From contig NZ_CP108088.1 of assembly GCF_036192275.1 (NCBI RefSeq), positions 3,039,501 through 3,103,500 on the forward strand: a stretch of DNA of 64,000 bases. The letters run 5' to 3'. Positions 1-9,700 of the stretch are shown in pieces (within the stretch, counting starts at the first letter, position 1; each line of letters begins with the position of its first letter). Under the pieces are notes generated by a model that ran no database searches, had not been told where the DNA came from, and saw nothing but the letters and a program-made list of their open reading frames with translations. This DNA comes from Streptomyces sp. NBC_00250 (GTDB taxonomy: Bacteria > Actinomycetota > Actinomycetes > Streptomycetales > Streptomycetaceae). Both the position numbers and the translations under genes were made by a program.

Positions 1-58
1 GGGACAGGCCCCAAGCCTTGTTGATCTCGCGCTCCGGCTCAAGAGTGGAACTCGGCAT
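1..58 (-). CDS. Possible N-terminus of a gene running off the window
   Basis: Reading leftward from the ATG at 58 there is an open frame to the window edge that begins MPSSTLEPEREINKAWGLS. The hydrophilic, charged composition looks coding, but only 19 residues are visible. It would be transcribed away from pfkA in the same direction, beyond the hairpin at 87-124. I do not recognise the family, and the call could be wrong. Confidence 0.3.
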   Translation of the reverse strand, partial: MPSSTLEPEREINKAWGLS

Positions 59-86
59 TTCCAGGGGTGATGCCGGGCACGGCGAA

Positions 87-124
87 GTGGCCCCGACCGT
101 CCACGGGGGGACGGTCGGGGCCAC
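87..124 (-). terminator. Strong hairpin downstream of pfkA
   Basis: Perfect 16-bp inverted repeat: the arm GTGGCCCCGACCGTCC at 87-102 and its complement at 109-124 enclose a 6-nt loop. It lies about 90 nt past the pfkA stop (215). There is no clear T-tract, which is usual for Streptomyces terminators. Confidence 0.8.
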
Positions 125-214
125 TCGGTGTGTCCGCGTCCCGGGGCAGATCCGGGACAGGTCGGGACGGAGGTCCCGGCGGCGGGGCCGGACGGCCGGC
201 CCCGCAGGGGTCCG

Positions 215-1240
215 TCAGAAGACCGACTCGGCCTCGCGCATGCGGTCCGCGGGGACCGTCTTGAGGCGGGTCACGGCCTCGGCGAGGGGCACCATCTCGA
301 CGCCCGTGCCGCGCAGCGCCGTCATCCTGCCGAAGTCGCCGCGGTGCGCGGCCTCCACCGCGTGCCAGCCGAAGCGGGTCGCGAGCACCCGGTCGTACGC
401 GGTCGGCGTGCCGCCGCGCTGGACGTGGCCGAGGATGACCGGGCGGGCCTCCTTGCCGAGGCGCCGCTCCAGCTCGACGGCGAGCTGGTTGCCGATGCCC
501 TGGAAGCGCTCGTGACCGAACTGGTCGATCTCGCCCTTCTTGTACTCCATCGACCCCTCGGCCGGGTGGGCGCCCTCGGCGACGCAGATGACGGCGAACT
601 TCTTGCCGCGGGCGAACCGCTCCTCGACCATCTTCACCAGGTCGTCGACCTGGAAGGGCCGCTCGGGAAGGCAGATGCCGTGCGCGCCGCCGGCCATGCC
701 GGACTCCAGGGCGATCCAGCCGGCATGGCGGCCCATCACCTCGACGACCATCACCCGCTGGTGGGACTCGGCGGTGGTCTTGAGGCGGTCCATCGCCTCG
801 GTGGCGACGCCGACGGCGGTGTCGAAGCCGAAGGTGCGGTCCGTGGACGAGATGTCGTTGTCGATCGTCTTCGGGACGCCGACGACGGGCATGCCGGCGT
901 CGGAGAGCATCCGGGCGGCGGTCAGGGTGCCTTCGCCGCCGATCGGGATGAGGACGTCGATGCCGTACTCGCGGGCCAGGTCGGGGGCGGATGCGGCGGC
1001 CTCGGCGAGCCGGTTCCGCTCCAGTCGGGCGGAGCCGAGGATGGTGCCGCCGCGGGCCAGGATGCCGCTGACGGCGTTGAGGTCGAGGGGGCGGAAGTGG
1101 CCGTCGAGGAGGCCCTTGAACCCGTCCTCGAAGCCGATGACTTCGTCGTTGTGGCCGGTCAGCGCCCGGTGCACGACCGACCGGATCACTGCGTTCAGGC
1201 CGGGGCAGTCGCCGCCTGCGGTGAGGACTCCGATGCGCAT
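215..1240 (-). CDS. pfkA: 6-phosphofructokinase
   Basis: Catalyses ATP-dependent phosphorylation of fructose 6-phosphate, the committed glycolytic step. The product is 341 aa, the usual Streptomyces length. It starts MRIGVLTAGGDCPGLNAVIR with the nucleotide-binding glycines, followed by GGEGT (the glycine that marks ATP rather than pyrophosphate dependence), the catalytic PKTIDND motif and the MGRHAG substrate loop. The ATG at 1240 is chosen because the conserved family N-terminus begins exactly there; the frame stays open upstream to 1426 but that part looks unlike the family. It is divergent from pta-ackA across a 334-nt gap, and a candidate promoter with a perfect TTGACA box lies at 1399-1426. 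Confidence 0.96.
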   Translation of the reverse strand: MRIGVLTAGGDCPGLNAVIRSVVHRALTGHNDEVIGFEDGFKGLLDGHFRPLDLNAVSGILARGGTILGSARLERNRLAEAAASAPDLAREYGIDVLIPIGGEGTLTAARMLSDAGMPVVGVPKTIDNDISSTDRTFGFDTAVGVATEAMDRLKTTAESHQRVMVVEVMGRHAGWIALESGMAGGAHGICLPERPFQVDDLVKMVEERFARGKKFAVICVAEGAHPAEGSMEYKKGEIDQFGHERFQGIGNQLAVELERRLGKEARPVILGHVQRGGTPTAYDRVLATRFGWHAVEAAHRGDFGRMTALRGTGVEMVPLAEAVTRLKTVPADRMREAESVF

Positions 1241-1574
1241 CGTGCTGTGTCTCCTGCTCGGTCGCGTTCCTTGGTGAGCCACAGCGATTCTCACACGCCC
1301 GGCCTGGAGGACGCGCTCGCGACCGCTCCGCGCGTTCCTCCCGCGGCCCTCGCGGAGGCCTTTCGTCCCGGGCTTCCGGGCCCTTCGTCCGGCGGGCGAC
1401 CTAACTATCGGCGGGGGTATTGTCAAGGGGGTAATGCCGCCCTATCGGGGCTTTCCGAGCACAGCAGGTTGACGCGAGGGACGACGGCGTCGGTCGGCGT
1501 ACGGGCCGCGAGCGTGCCGCTCGCCCCGGCTCCGCGAGTCCCGTTTTCCGCAGGACTGGACAGGAGACCACGGC
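1241..1574. other. Divergent intergenic region between pfkA and pta
   Basis: 334 nt without a credible gene. It holds the pfkA promoter candidate, two direct copies of a GGGGGTA-type motif near 1413-1435, and a good pta ribosome site (CAGGAGA about 9 nt before the GTG at 1575). Nothing else is recognisable. Confidence 0.5.
1399..1426 (-). promoter_or_regulatory. Candidate pfkA promoter
   Basis: On the minus strand a perfect -35 TTGACA (1421-1426) is followed after 16 nt by TTAGGT (1399-1404), a plausible Streptomyces -10. It lies about 160 nt upstream of the pfkA start. This is seen by eye only. Confidence 0.45.
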
Positions 1575-3698
1575 GTGACGCGCAGCGTGTACGTGACCGG
1601 GATCGACCGCGGTGACGGCCGCCAGGTCGTCGAGCTGGGAGTCATGGAGCTCCTCACCCGTCAGGTGGACCGGGTGGGGGTGTTCCGGCCGCTGGTGCAC
1701 GACGGTCCCGACCGGTTGTTCGACCTGCTGCGCACCCGCTACCGGCTTCCGCAGGACGCCTCGACGGTCTACGGCATGGACTACCACGAGGCCTCCGCAC
1801 TCCAGGCCGAGCGCGGCACCGACGAGCTGGTCTCGCAGCTGGTCGACCGTTTCCACACGGTCGCCCGCGAGTACGAGGTCGTCCTGGTGCTCGGCACCGA
1901 CTTCGCCGCCACCCAGCTCCCCGACGAACTGGCGCTCAACGCCCGGCTCGCCAACGAGTTCGGCGCCTCCGTCATCCCGGTCGTCGGCGGCAAGGGCCAG
2001 TCGGCGGAGTCCGTACGGTCCGAGGCGCGCAACGCCTTCCGGGCGTACGACGGACTCGGCTGCGACGTGCTCGCGATGATCGTCAACCGGGTGGCGGGCG
2101 AGGACCGGGAGGTCATCGCCGAGCGGCTCAGGGCCCGGCTGCCCGTGCCCTGCTACGTCCTGCCGGACGAGCCGGCGCTCGCCGCGCCCACCGTCGCCCA
2201 GATCAAGCACGCGCTCGGCGCCTCCGTGGTCCTCGGCGACGACGCGGGCCTCGCGCGCGACGCCCTGGACTTCGTCTTCGGCGGCGCCATGCTGCCGAAC
2301 TTCCTCAACGCGCTGACCCCCGGCTGTCTGGTCGTCACGCCCGGGGACCGGGCCGACCTGGTCGTCGGGGCGCTCGCCGCGCACTCGGCCGGCACCCCGC
2401 CGATCGCCGGTGTGCTGCTCACCCTGAACGAGCGGCCCAGCGACGAGATCCTGACCCTGGCGGCCCGCCTCGCGCCGGGCACCCCGGTCATCTCCGTACC
2501 GGGCAACAGCTTCCCGACCGCCACCGAACTCTTCGCGCTGGAGGGCAAGCTGAACGCGGCCACTCCGCGCAAGGCGGAGACGGCGCTCGGCCTGTTCGAG
2601 CGGCACGTGGACACGGCCGACCTGCTCAAGCGGGTCTCGGTGGCCCGCAGCGGCCGGGTCACCCCGATGATGTTCGAGCACGAGCTGATCGAGCAGGCGC
2701 GTGCCGACCGGCGCCGGGTGGTGCTCCCCGAGGGCACCGAGGAGCGGGTGCTGCGCGCCGCCGACGTGCTGCTGCGCCGTGACGTCTGCGACCTGACGCT
2801 GCTCGGCGACGTCGAGATCATCCGCAAGAAGGCCGCCGACCTGGGCATCACGCTCGCCGGCACCCAGTTGATCGACCCGCAGACCTCGGAGCTCCGGGAC
2901 TCCTTCGCGGAGAAGTACGCAGCGCTCCGGGCCCACAAGGGCGTCACCGTGGAGCTGGCGTACGACGTCGTCTCGGACGTCAACTACTTCGGCACGCTGA
3001 TGGTCCAGGAGGGCCTGGCCGACGGCATGGTCTCCGGTTCCGTGCACTCCACGGCCGCGACGATCCGCCCCGCCTTCGAGATCATCAAGACGAAGCCTGG
3101 GGGCACCTCCCATAGCGAAGCTTCTGGGGGAGCGTCGATCGTCTCCTCGGTGTTCTTCATGTGCCTGGCCGACAAGGTCCTGGTGTACGGCGACTGCGCG
3201 GTCAACCCGGATCCGAACGCCGAGCAGCTCGCGGACATCGCGGTCCAGTCGGCGGCCACCGCGGCCCGCTTCGGCGTCGAGCCGCGGATAGCGATGCTCT
3301 CGTACTCGACCGGCACCTCGGGCTCCGGCGCCGATGTCGACAAGGTGCGGGAGGCGACCAAGCTGGTCCGCGCGGCGCACCCGGAGCTGCGGATCGAGGG
3401 GCCCATCCAGTACGACGCCGCCGTCGAGCCCTCGGTCGCGGCGACGAAGCTGCCGGGCTCGGAGGTGGCGGGGCAGGCGACCGTGCTGATCTTCCCGGAC
3501 CTCAACACCGGCAACAACACCTACAAGGCCGTGCAGCGTTCGGCCGGCGCCGTGGCCGTCGGCCCGGTGCTGCAGGGTCTGCGCAAGCCCGTGAACGACC
3601 TCTCGCGCGGCGCGCTCGTCAGCGACATCGTCAACACGGTCGCCATCACGGCGATCCAGTCCCAGGTCCCGTCCCAGGGTGAGGAGCTCACCGCATGA
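1575..3698 (+). CDS. pta: Phosphate acetyltransferase
   Basis: Interconverts acetyl-CoA and acetyl phosphate. The 707-aa product has the two-part architecture of long Pta enzymes: an N-terminal P-loop-like/DRTGG half (about 1-370) and a C-terminal catalytic half with VVLPEG, GMVSGSVHSTA, CAVNPDP and DLNTGN motifs. The GTG at 1575 is preceded by AGGAGA. The stop overlaps ackA by 4 nt (ATGA), so the two are translationally coupled. Oddity: codons 508-520 (KP-GGTSHSEASGGA-S) interrupt the usual KT-x-PG-x-VSS stretch, and their DNA (3096-3133) is a Streptomyces-type palindromic repeat inserted in frame, adding about 11 residues. Confidence 0.95.
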   Translation: MTRSVYVTGIDRGDGRQVVELGVMELLTRQVDRVGVFRPLVHDGPDRLFDLLRTRYRLPQDASTVYGMDYHEASALQAERGTDELVSQLVDRFHTVAREYEVVLVLGTDFAATQLPDELALNARLANEFGASVIPVVGGKGQSAESVRSEARNAFRAYDGLGCDVLAMIVNRVAGEDREVIAERLRARLPVPCYVLPDEPALAAPTVAQIKHALGASVVLGDDAGLARDALDFVFGGAMLPNFLNALTPGCLVVTPGDRADLVVGALAAHSAGTPPIAGVLLTLNERPSDEILTLAARLAPGTPVISVPGNSFPTATELFALEGKLNAATPRKAETALGLFERHVDTADLLKRVSVARSGRVTPMMFEHELIEQARADRRRVVLPEGTEERVLRAADVLLRRDVCDLTLLGDVEIIRKKAADLGITLAGTQLIDPQTSELRDSFAEKYAALRAHKGVTVELAYDVVSDVNYFGTLMVQEGLADGMVSGSVHSTAATIRPAFEIIKTKPGGTSHSEASGGASIVSSVFFMCLADKVLVYGDCAVNPDPNAEQLADIAVQSAATAARFGVEPRIAMLSYSTGTSGSGADVDKVREATKLVRAAHPELRIEGPIQYDAAVEPSVAATKLPGSEVAGQATVLIFPDLNTGNNTYKAVQRSAGAVAVGPVLQGLRKPVNDLSRGALVSDIVNTVAITAIQSQVPSQGEELTA
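3096..3133. repeat. Small palindromic repeat inserted in frame inside pta
   Basis: The DNA reads CCTGGGGGCACCTCCC, a short linker containing AGC-GAA-GCT, then CTGGGGGAGC. It can fold into an imperfect hairpin with a GAA loop. It resembles a dispersed intergenic palindrome I recall from Streptomyces genomes. Here it adds about 33 nt and keeps the frame. Confidence 0.65.
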
Positions 3699-4945
3699 CC
3701 ACCCCGACCCCTCCTTCCGCCTCCCGGGTCCTGGTCCTGAACTCCGGCTCATCGTCGGTGAAGTACCAGCTGCTCGACATGCGTGACGACAGCCGGCTGG
3801 CCCAGGGCCTGGTCGAGCGCATCGGCGAGGAGACCTCGCGGCTCGTGCACACTCCGCTGCAGGGCGGTGGTGGCGAGAAGCGCGAGAAGACCGGTCCGAT
3901 CGCCGACCACGCGGCCGCGCTGAAGGCGGTCGCCGAGGAGCTGGCGGCGGACGGGCTCGGGCTCGACTCCCCCGAGCTGGCGGCGATCGGTCACCGGGTG
4001 GTGCACGGCGGGCTGCGGTTCACCGAGCCGACGGTGATCGACGACGAGGTGCTCGCGGAGATCGAGCGGCTCGTCCCGGTGGCGCCGCTGCACAACCCGG
4101 CGAACCTCACGGGGATCCGTACGGCGACGGCGCTCCGCCCGGACCTGCCGCAGGTCGCGGTCTTCGACACGGCCTTCCACACGACGATGCCGGAGTCGGC
4201 GGCGCGGTACGCGATCGACGTGGAGACCGCCGACGCGTACCGGATCCGGCGGTACGGCTTCCACGGCACCTCGCACGCGTACGTCTCGCGGGAGACGGCG
4301 AGGCTGCTGGGCAAGGAGCCGGCGGAGGTGAACGTGATCGTGCTGCACCTGGGCAACGGCGCGTCCGCCTCGGCGGTGCGGGGAGGCAGGTGCGTGGACA
4401 CCTCGATGGGGCTGACCCCGCTGGAGGGCCTGGTCATGGGCACCCGCTCGGGAGACATCGATCCCGCGGTGACCTTCCACCTGAAGCGGGTTGCGGGCAT
4501 GTCGGCCGACGAGATCGACGCCCTGCTGAACAAGAAGTCCGGTCTGGTCGGGCTCTGCGGCGACAACGACATGCGGGAGATCCGCCGCCGGATCGACGAG
4601 GGCGACGAGCGTGCGGCGCTCGCCTTCGACATCTACATCCACCGTCTGAAGAAGTACATCGGCGCGTATTACGCGGTGCTCGGCCGAGTGGACGCGGTGG
4701 CGTTCACGGCGGGGGTCGGGGAGAACGCGGCCCCGGTGCGGGAGGCTGCGATCACGGGCCTGGAGGAGCTGGGGCTCGCGGTGGACGCGGACCTCAACGC
4801 GGTGCGTTCGGACGAGGCGCGGCTCATCTCGCCGAACTACGCGCGGGTGGCGGTCGCCGTGGTGCCGACGGACGAGGAGCTGGAGATCGCCCGCCAGACC
4901 TTCGCTCTGGTGGGCGGGGAAGCGCTCGGAGGAGTGAACGCCTGA
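3695..4945 (+). CDS. ackA: Acetate kinase
   Basis: Transfers phosphate between acetyl phosphate and ADP, completing the Pta-AckA acetate pathway. The product is 416 aa. ASKHA-family motifs are visible in order: LNSGSSSVKY near the N-terminus, GHRVVHGG, FDTAFH, RYGFHGTSH, HLGNGAS and the later TAGVGEN. The ATG at 3695 overlaps the pta stop by 4 nt, so the pair is one operon. Nothing appears truncated. Length and gene order match the pta-ackA arrangement typical of Streptomyces. Confidence 0.97.
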   Translation: MTTPTPPSASRVLVLNSGSSSVKYQLLDMRDDSRLAQGLVERIGEETSRLVHTPLQGGGGEKREKTGPIADHAAALKAVAEELAADGLGLDSPELAAIGHRVVHGGLRFTEPTVIDDEVLAEIERLVPVAPLHNPANLTGIRTATALRPDLPQVAVFDTAFHTTMPESAARYAIDVETADAYRIRRYGFHGTSHAYVSRETARLLGKEPAEVNVIVLHLGNGASASAVRGGRCVDTSMGLTPLEGLVMGTRSGDIDPAVTFHLKRVAGMSADEIDALLNKKSGLVGLCGDNDMREIRRRIDEGDERAALAFDIYIHRLKKYIGAYYAVLGRVDAVAFTAGVGENAAPVREAAITGLEELGLAVDADLNAVRSDEARLISPNYARVAVAVVPTDEELEIARQTFALVGGEALGGVNA

Positions 4946-4978
4946 GCACCCCCGCGCCCATTTGTACTTTCCACCAGA

Positions 4979-5012
4979 CGGAATATTCCGCAGTGAAACA
5001 AACCGATAGGAT
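4979..5012 (+). promoter_or_regulatory. Palindrome and -10 box just before pyk
   Basis: A perfect 12-bp palindrome CGGAATATTCCG (4979-4990) is followed by TAGGAT (5007-5012), a textbook Streptomyces -10. The -10 ends 7 nt before the pyk ATG, which predicts a leaderless mRNA. The palindrome occupies the -35 position, so a bound regulator there would compete with RNA polymerase. Confidence 0.5.
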
Positions 5013-5019
5013 CCGCCTC

Positions 5020-6450
5020 ATGCGCCGTTCCAAAATCGTCTGCACGCTGGGCCCCGCCGTCGACTCCTATGAGCAGCTGAAGGCTCTCATCGAGGCCGGC
5101 ATGAACGTGGCCCGATTCAACTTCAGCCACGGATCCCAGGCAGAGCACCAGGAGCGGTACGACCGCGTCCGGCAGGTCTCCGCCGACACCGGGCGCGCCG
5201 TCGGAGTCCTCGCCGACCTCCAGGGCCCCAAGATCCGCCTCGAGACCTTCGCCGAGGGCCCGGTCGAGCTGGTGCGCGGTGACGAGTTCACCATCACCAC
5301 CGACGACGTCCCCGGCGACAAGTCCATCTGCGGCACCACCTACAAGGGCCTGCCCGGCGATGTCTCCAAGGGCGACCAGGTCCTGATCAACGACGGCAAC
5401 GTCGAACTGCGGGTCGTCGAGGTCGAGGGCCCCCGGGTCAAGACGATCGTCGTCGAGGGCGGTGTCATCTCCGACCACAAGGGCATCAACCTGCCCGGTG
5501 CGGCGGTCAACGTCCCCGCCCTGTCGGAGAAGGACGTCGACGACCTCCGCTTCGCGCTCCGCATGGGCTGCGACATGGTCGCCCTCTCCTTCGTCCGCGA
5601 CGCCGACGACGTCAAGGACGTCCACAAGGTGATGGACGAGGAGGGCCGCCGGGTCCCCGTCATCGCCAAGGTGGAGAAGCCCCAGGCCGTCGAGAACATG
5701 GAGGCCGTCGTCGCGGCCTTCGACGCGGTCATGGTGGCCCGTGGCGACCTCGCCGTCGAGTACCCGCTGGAGCGGGTCCCGATGGTGCAGAAGCGCCTCG
5801 TCGAGATGTGCCGCCGCAACGCCAAGCCGGTGATCGTCGCGACCCAGATGATGGAGTCGATGATCACCAACTCGCGTCCGACCCGCGCCGAGGCGAGCGA
5901 CGTCGCCAACGCCATCCTGGACGGTGCGGACGCGGTCATGCTGTCGGCCGAGTCCTCGGTCGGCGCGTACCCGATCGAGACCGTGAAGACGATGTCGAAG
6001 ATCGTCACAGCGGCCGAGGAGGAGCTGCTCTCCAAGGGACTCCAGCCCCTGGTCCCGGGCAAGAAGCCGCGCACCCAGGGCGGCTCCGTCGCCCGCGCGG
6101 CCTGCGAGATCGCCGACTTCCTCGGCGGCAAGGCGCTGGTCGCCTTCACCCAGTCCGGCGACACGGCCCGCCGCCTCTCGCGCTACCGCGTCCAGCAGCC
6201 GATCCTCGCCTTCACGACGGACGCGAACACCCGCAACCAGCTCACCCTGAGCTGGGGCGTCGAGTCCTTCCTCGTCCCCTTCGTGGACAACACGGACGCG
6301 ATGGTCGACCTGGTGGACGCCGAGCTCCTGAAGCTCCAGCGCTACAACGCGGGCGACACCATGGTCATCACCGCCGGCTCGCCCCCCGGCGTCCCCGGCA
6401 CGACGAACATGGTCCGCGTCCACCACCTCGGTGGCGGCGAGCAGGCCTAA
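5020..6450 (+). CDS. pyk: Pyruvate kinase
   Basis: Converts phosphoenolpyruvate and ADP to pyruvate and ATP at the end of glycolysis. The product is 476 aa, normal for the family. It opens with MRRSKIVCTLGPA, then shows ARFNFSHG, the substrate/metal motif in KVEKPQAVENM, VMVARGDLAVE and the C-terminal regulatory domain. The ATG at 5020 is chosen because the family N-terminus starts there; the frame extends upstream only through ackA in another register. A likely leaderless promoter lies just upstream. pfkA, pta-ackA and pyk together form a glycolysis/overflow neighbourhood. Confidence 0.96.
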   Translation: MRRSKIVCTLGPAVDSYEQLKALIEAGMNVARFNFSHGSQAEHQERYDRVRQVSADTGRAVGVLADLQGPKIRLETFAEGPVELVRGDEFTITTDDVPGDKSICGTTYKGLPGDVSKGDQVLINDGNVELRVVEVEGPRVKTIVVEGGVISDHKGINLPGAAVNVPALSEKDVDDLRFALRMGCDMVALSFVRDADDVKDVHKVMDEEGRRVPVIAKVEKPQAVENMEAVVAAFDAVMVARGDLAVEYPLERVPMVQKRLVEMCRRNAKPVIVATQMMESMITNSRPTRAEASDVANAILDGADAVMLSAESSVGAYPIETVKTMSKIVTAAEEELLSKGLQPLVPGKKPRTQGGSVARAACEIADFLGGKALVAFTQSGDTARRLSRYRVQQPILAFTTDANTRNQLTLSWGVESFLVPFVDNTDAMVDLVDAELLKLQRYNAGDTMVITAGSPPGVPGTTNMVRVHHLGGGEQA

Positions 6451-6759
6451 GTCCCCCCGGACACAAGGATTTACGGCAACGGGCCGCACCTTCCGCGGAA
6501 GGTGCGGCCCGTCCGCGTACCGAGAGTAATCTCCCTTTCGCAACGCCCTTCGGCATGCCATGATCATTACGCCTTCGGGGGGAAGGCGGGGGAACCGCGC
6601 GCGTGCGACCACGCGCATCCGAAGGAACCGCACTGACCAGCGGCACCTTCGAGGTACCACACAGACCGACGAGACCCACCCCGGCGCATGCGCGACGGGG
6701 TGTTCTTCGTGCTTCCTTCCACCCGGGCAGACCGAGTTGTCGATACGACAGGCTGTGAA
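6451..6759. other. Intergenic region between pyk and the large secreted protein
   Basis: 309 nt, counted up to the GTG start chosen for the next gene. It contains the pyk terminator (6479-6512) and, near its end, the 13-bp palindrome TGTCG-ATA-CGACA at 6738-6750, 9 nt upstream of that GTG. The alternative ATG start at 6688 lies inside this stretch. Confidence 0.5.
6479..6512 (+). terminator. pyk terminator hairpin
   Basis: Essentially perfect palindrome: the arm ACGGGCCGCACCTTCC pairs with its complement across a GC centre. It begins 28 nt after the pyk stop. Confidence 0.85.
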
Positions 6760-9700
6760 GTGCGAAAGACGAAACTGCCGGGCAGACGGCGCTCCCTGCG
6801 CGCCGGACCGGCGAGACGATGGACATCGGGCATCGTCCTCACGACGGCGGCCGCCCTCCTGGGCGGCCTCGTGACCGCCGCCCCCGCGGCGGCCGACGAA
6901 CCGGGGGACAACCCCACCGACCCGTGGCTGCGGACCCTCCGCATCAGCCTCGGCGCGACGGAGCGGAAGGACCGGTGCCTCGTCTCCGGCGCCGTCCACT
7001 ACGGAGGCCCGGAGCTGAAGGCGCTGGCCAACACGGACCTGTCCGGGCCGCCCGCGACGCTGCGCCAGGCCGCGATGTACTGGAACTACGAGCCGTCGAT
7101 CCTCGCCCAGAAGAAGGACGTCGACGCGGGCCAGGCCTACGCCCAGGCCTACCGGGCGCGCCAGGACAAGATCAACGAGATCAACAAGACCTACGCCTCC
7201 CTGAGTTTCTCGCAGGGCCGTGGGTACTACATGCCGGACTTCGGCAAGGACATCCTCACCTTCACCGTCGAGACCCAGCGCAACCTGTACCACCAGTCCT
7301 TCGTCGACCCGACGCCCCAGCCGGGCACGGCCGCCGTCGACAAGGCCAAGGAGCTCTTCGACGGCCTGGCCACCGAGGACTTCTGGGCGTCCCAGTACAA
7401 GTTCGTGGCGGGTCAGACGCTCGTCGGCTACGGAGCCACCCGGAGCAGCTCGGCCCGTGACATCGCCGACTTCCTGCGCTTCGGCGGATTCCCGAAGACG
7501 GCACCCGTGCCGGACTCCCCGGAGTTCCGGAACGAGGTGGAGGCGCTGAAGCTGGCCTGGGCCGGCTGTGACAGCGAGAACCCCATCGACCACTACCGGG
7601 CGATGTCCCTGGTGGTCCTCCAGGCCCACACGGAGTGGGAGGCGGAGTACGCGTCCCAGGCCGCGCAGCGCAAGGAGATCGTCACCGCCGAGGCGGCGGC
7701 CGCCAAGGAGCTGCGGACCGCCACCGACGCCATGCTGGAGTCGATCCGGCAGGCCTGGCACGCCGACCAGATCCTCTACTGGCAGAAGTACTGGTCCGAC
7801 AAGAAGAGCTGGTCCAGCTACCCCAAGCCGGCCGAGTTCACCAAGGCGGCCGCCGACCTGAGCACGGCCCGCGCCGCCGCGGCAGCCCAGGTTCCGCTGG
7901 CCAACGCCGCCGTGACCCGTGCCAAGACGGCCTCGGACAAGGCCGCCGCCCAGCAGGCCTCCGCGTGGGCGATCGCCGACGCGGCGAAGCTGCCGCGCGG
8001 CCGCGGTCTGATGTACGCGCAGCAGTCGGTGCAGGTGGCGAAGGCCTCCTACGCCGCCACGCAGGCCGCCGCCAAGACCGCCCTGACCGCGTCCAACGCG
8101 GCCAAGGCCACCGCCGCCGACAGCGGCGCGCTCTACTCGCTGAGCCAGACCCAGGCCCACGCCCTCGCCACCGAGTTCCGCAGGGCCGCCGCCCAGGAGG
8201 CCGCCGCCCAGGCCAAGGCCGCCATGCTGGCCGCCGAGGCGCAGGCGAAGGAAGCCGCCGCCAACGCGACCAGGGCGAAGAAGGCACAGGCCACCGCCGA
8301 GGCCGCCGAGCAGACCGCCAAGGCCGGTGCGGCCGAGGCCAAGCGTCAGCGCGCCATCGCGGAGGCCGAGAAGGCGAACGCGGCCCGGGAGCGGGCCACC
8401 GCGACCCGCGAGCGGGAGAAGGCCGCCGCCGCCGAGGCGCGTGCGCAGACCGAGCGCGAGGCCGCCGGGCGGGCCCGTACCTCCGCCGAGGGGTCCGCGG
8501 CCACCGCGGCCGCCGAGCGCGAGGCGGCCGAGGCCGCCGAGGGCCGGGCCGCCATCGCGCGCTCGACCGCCGAGGCCGCGGAGCGGAACAAGGACGCGAA
8601 GGCCTCGCGGGCCGCGGCGCTCGAAGCCGCCGCCGCGGCCTCCGAGGGCACCACCGACGCCGGGGAGGCGCGGCAGGCCGCGACCGCGGCCCGTGCCGCC
8701 GCCAACGACGCGACGGACGCGGCCGGCCGGGCCCGGACCGCCGCCGACGAGGCGTCCACCGCGGCGGTCAACGCCCGTGCCGCCGCCACCCGTTCGGCAG
8801 CGGCGGCCTCGCGTTCCCGCGCGGCGGCCGACAACGCGTGGTCGGCCTACCTGACCACCAACGCGGCCGCGGCCACCGCCCACGCGGCGGCTGCCGAGGC
8901 CATCGACGCCGCCGCCGACGCCAAGGCCAACGCCCGTGCGGCGGAGGCCGAGGCCAAGAAGGCCCAGGCCGCGGCCATCAAGGCCCGCCAGGAGGCGACC
9001 GCGGCGAAGGCCGAGGCCGCCGAGACGGCGGCCTGGGCCGCCAAGACCGCCGGTTTCGCCTTCGCGGCCGGGCAGTCGGCCGCCGGTGCCCGTGACGCGG
9101 CCCGTGCGGTGACCACGGCCGCCGACGAGGCCATCGCGGTGGGCAGCCCGTACCGGGAGACGGACATCTCGGCCGCTTTCGCGGTCCTGGTGGGCCAGAC
9201 CGCCAAGCCGCTCGCCGAGCAGCAGGCGGCCGCCGCGGAGGCCAAGGCGAAGGAGGCGGCGAAGGCCGCGGCCGAGGCCAAGGCGCTCGCGGACAAGGCC
9301 GCGGGTGACGCCAAGATCGCGGCGCAGGCCTCGGCCGCCGCTGCCGCCGACGCGGCCAAGGCGCTGGAGCACGTGGCCGCGGCCCGCGCTTCGGCGGCGG
9401 AAGCCGCCAAGGCCGCGGAGGCGGCCAAGAAGGCGGACGCCAAGGCGCAGGAGTACGACGCGCAGGCCGGCGCCGACGCCATGCAGGCGTCGTTCGCCGC
9501 GAGCGACGCCGAGTCGGAGGCCATGGCCGCCGACGGCGAGGCGACCGCCGCCGAGCGTGACGCCGCCTCCGCCCGTTCCTCGGCGTCCGCCGCCGAGCAG
9601 GACGCCGGCAGCGCCCGTAACACCGCCACCAAGGCGGAGGAGGACGCCACCGCCGCCGAGGGCGCCGCCACCCGCGCGGTGGAGAGCGCCACGGAGGCCG

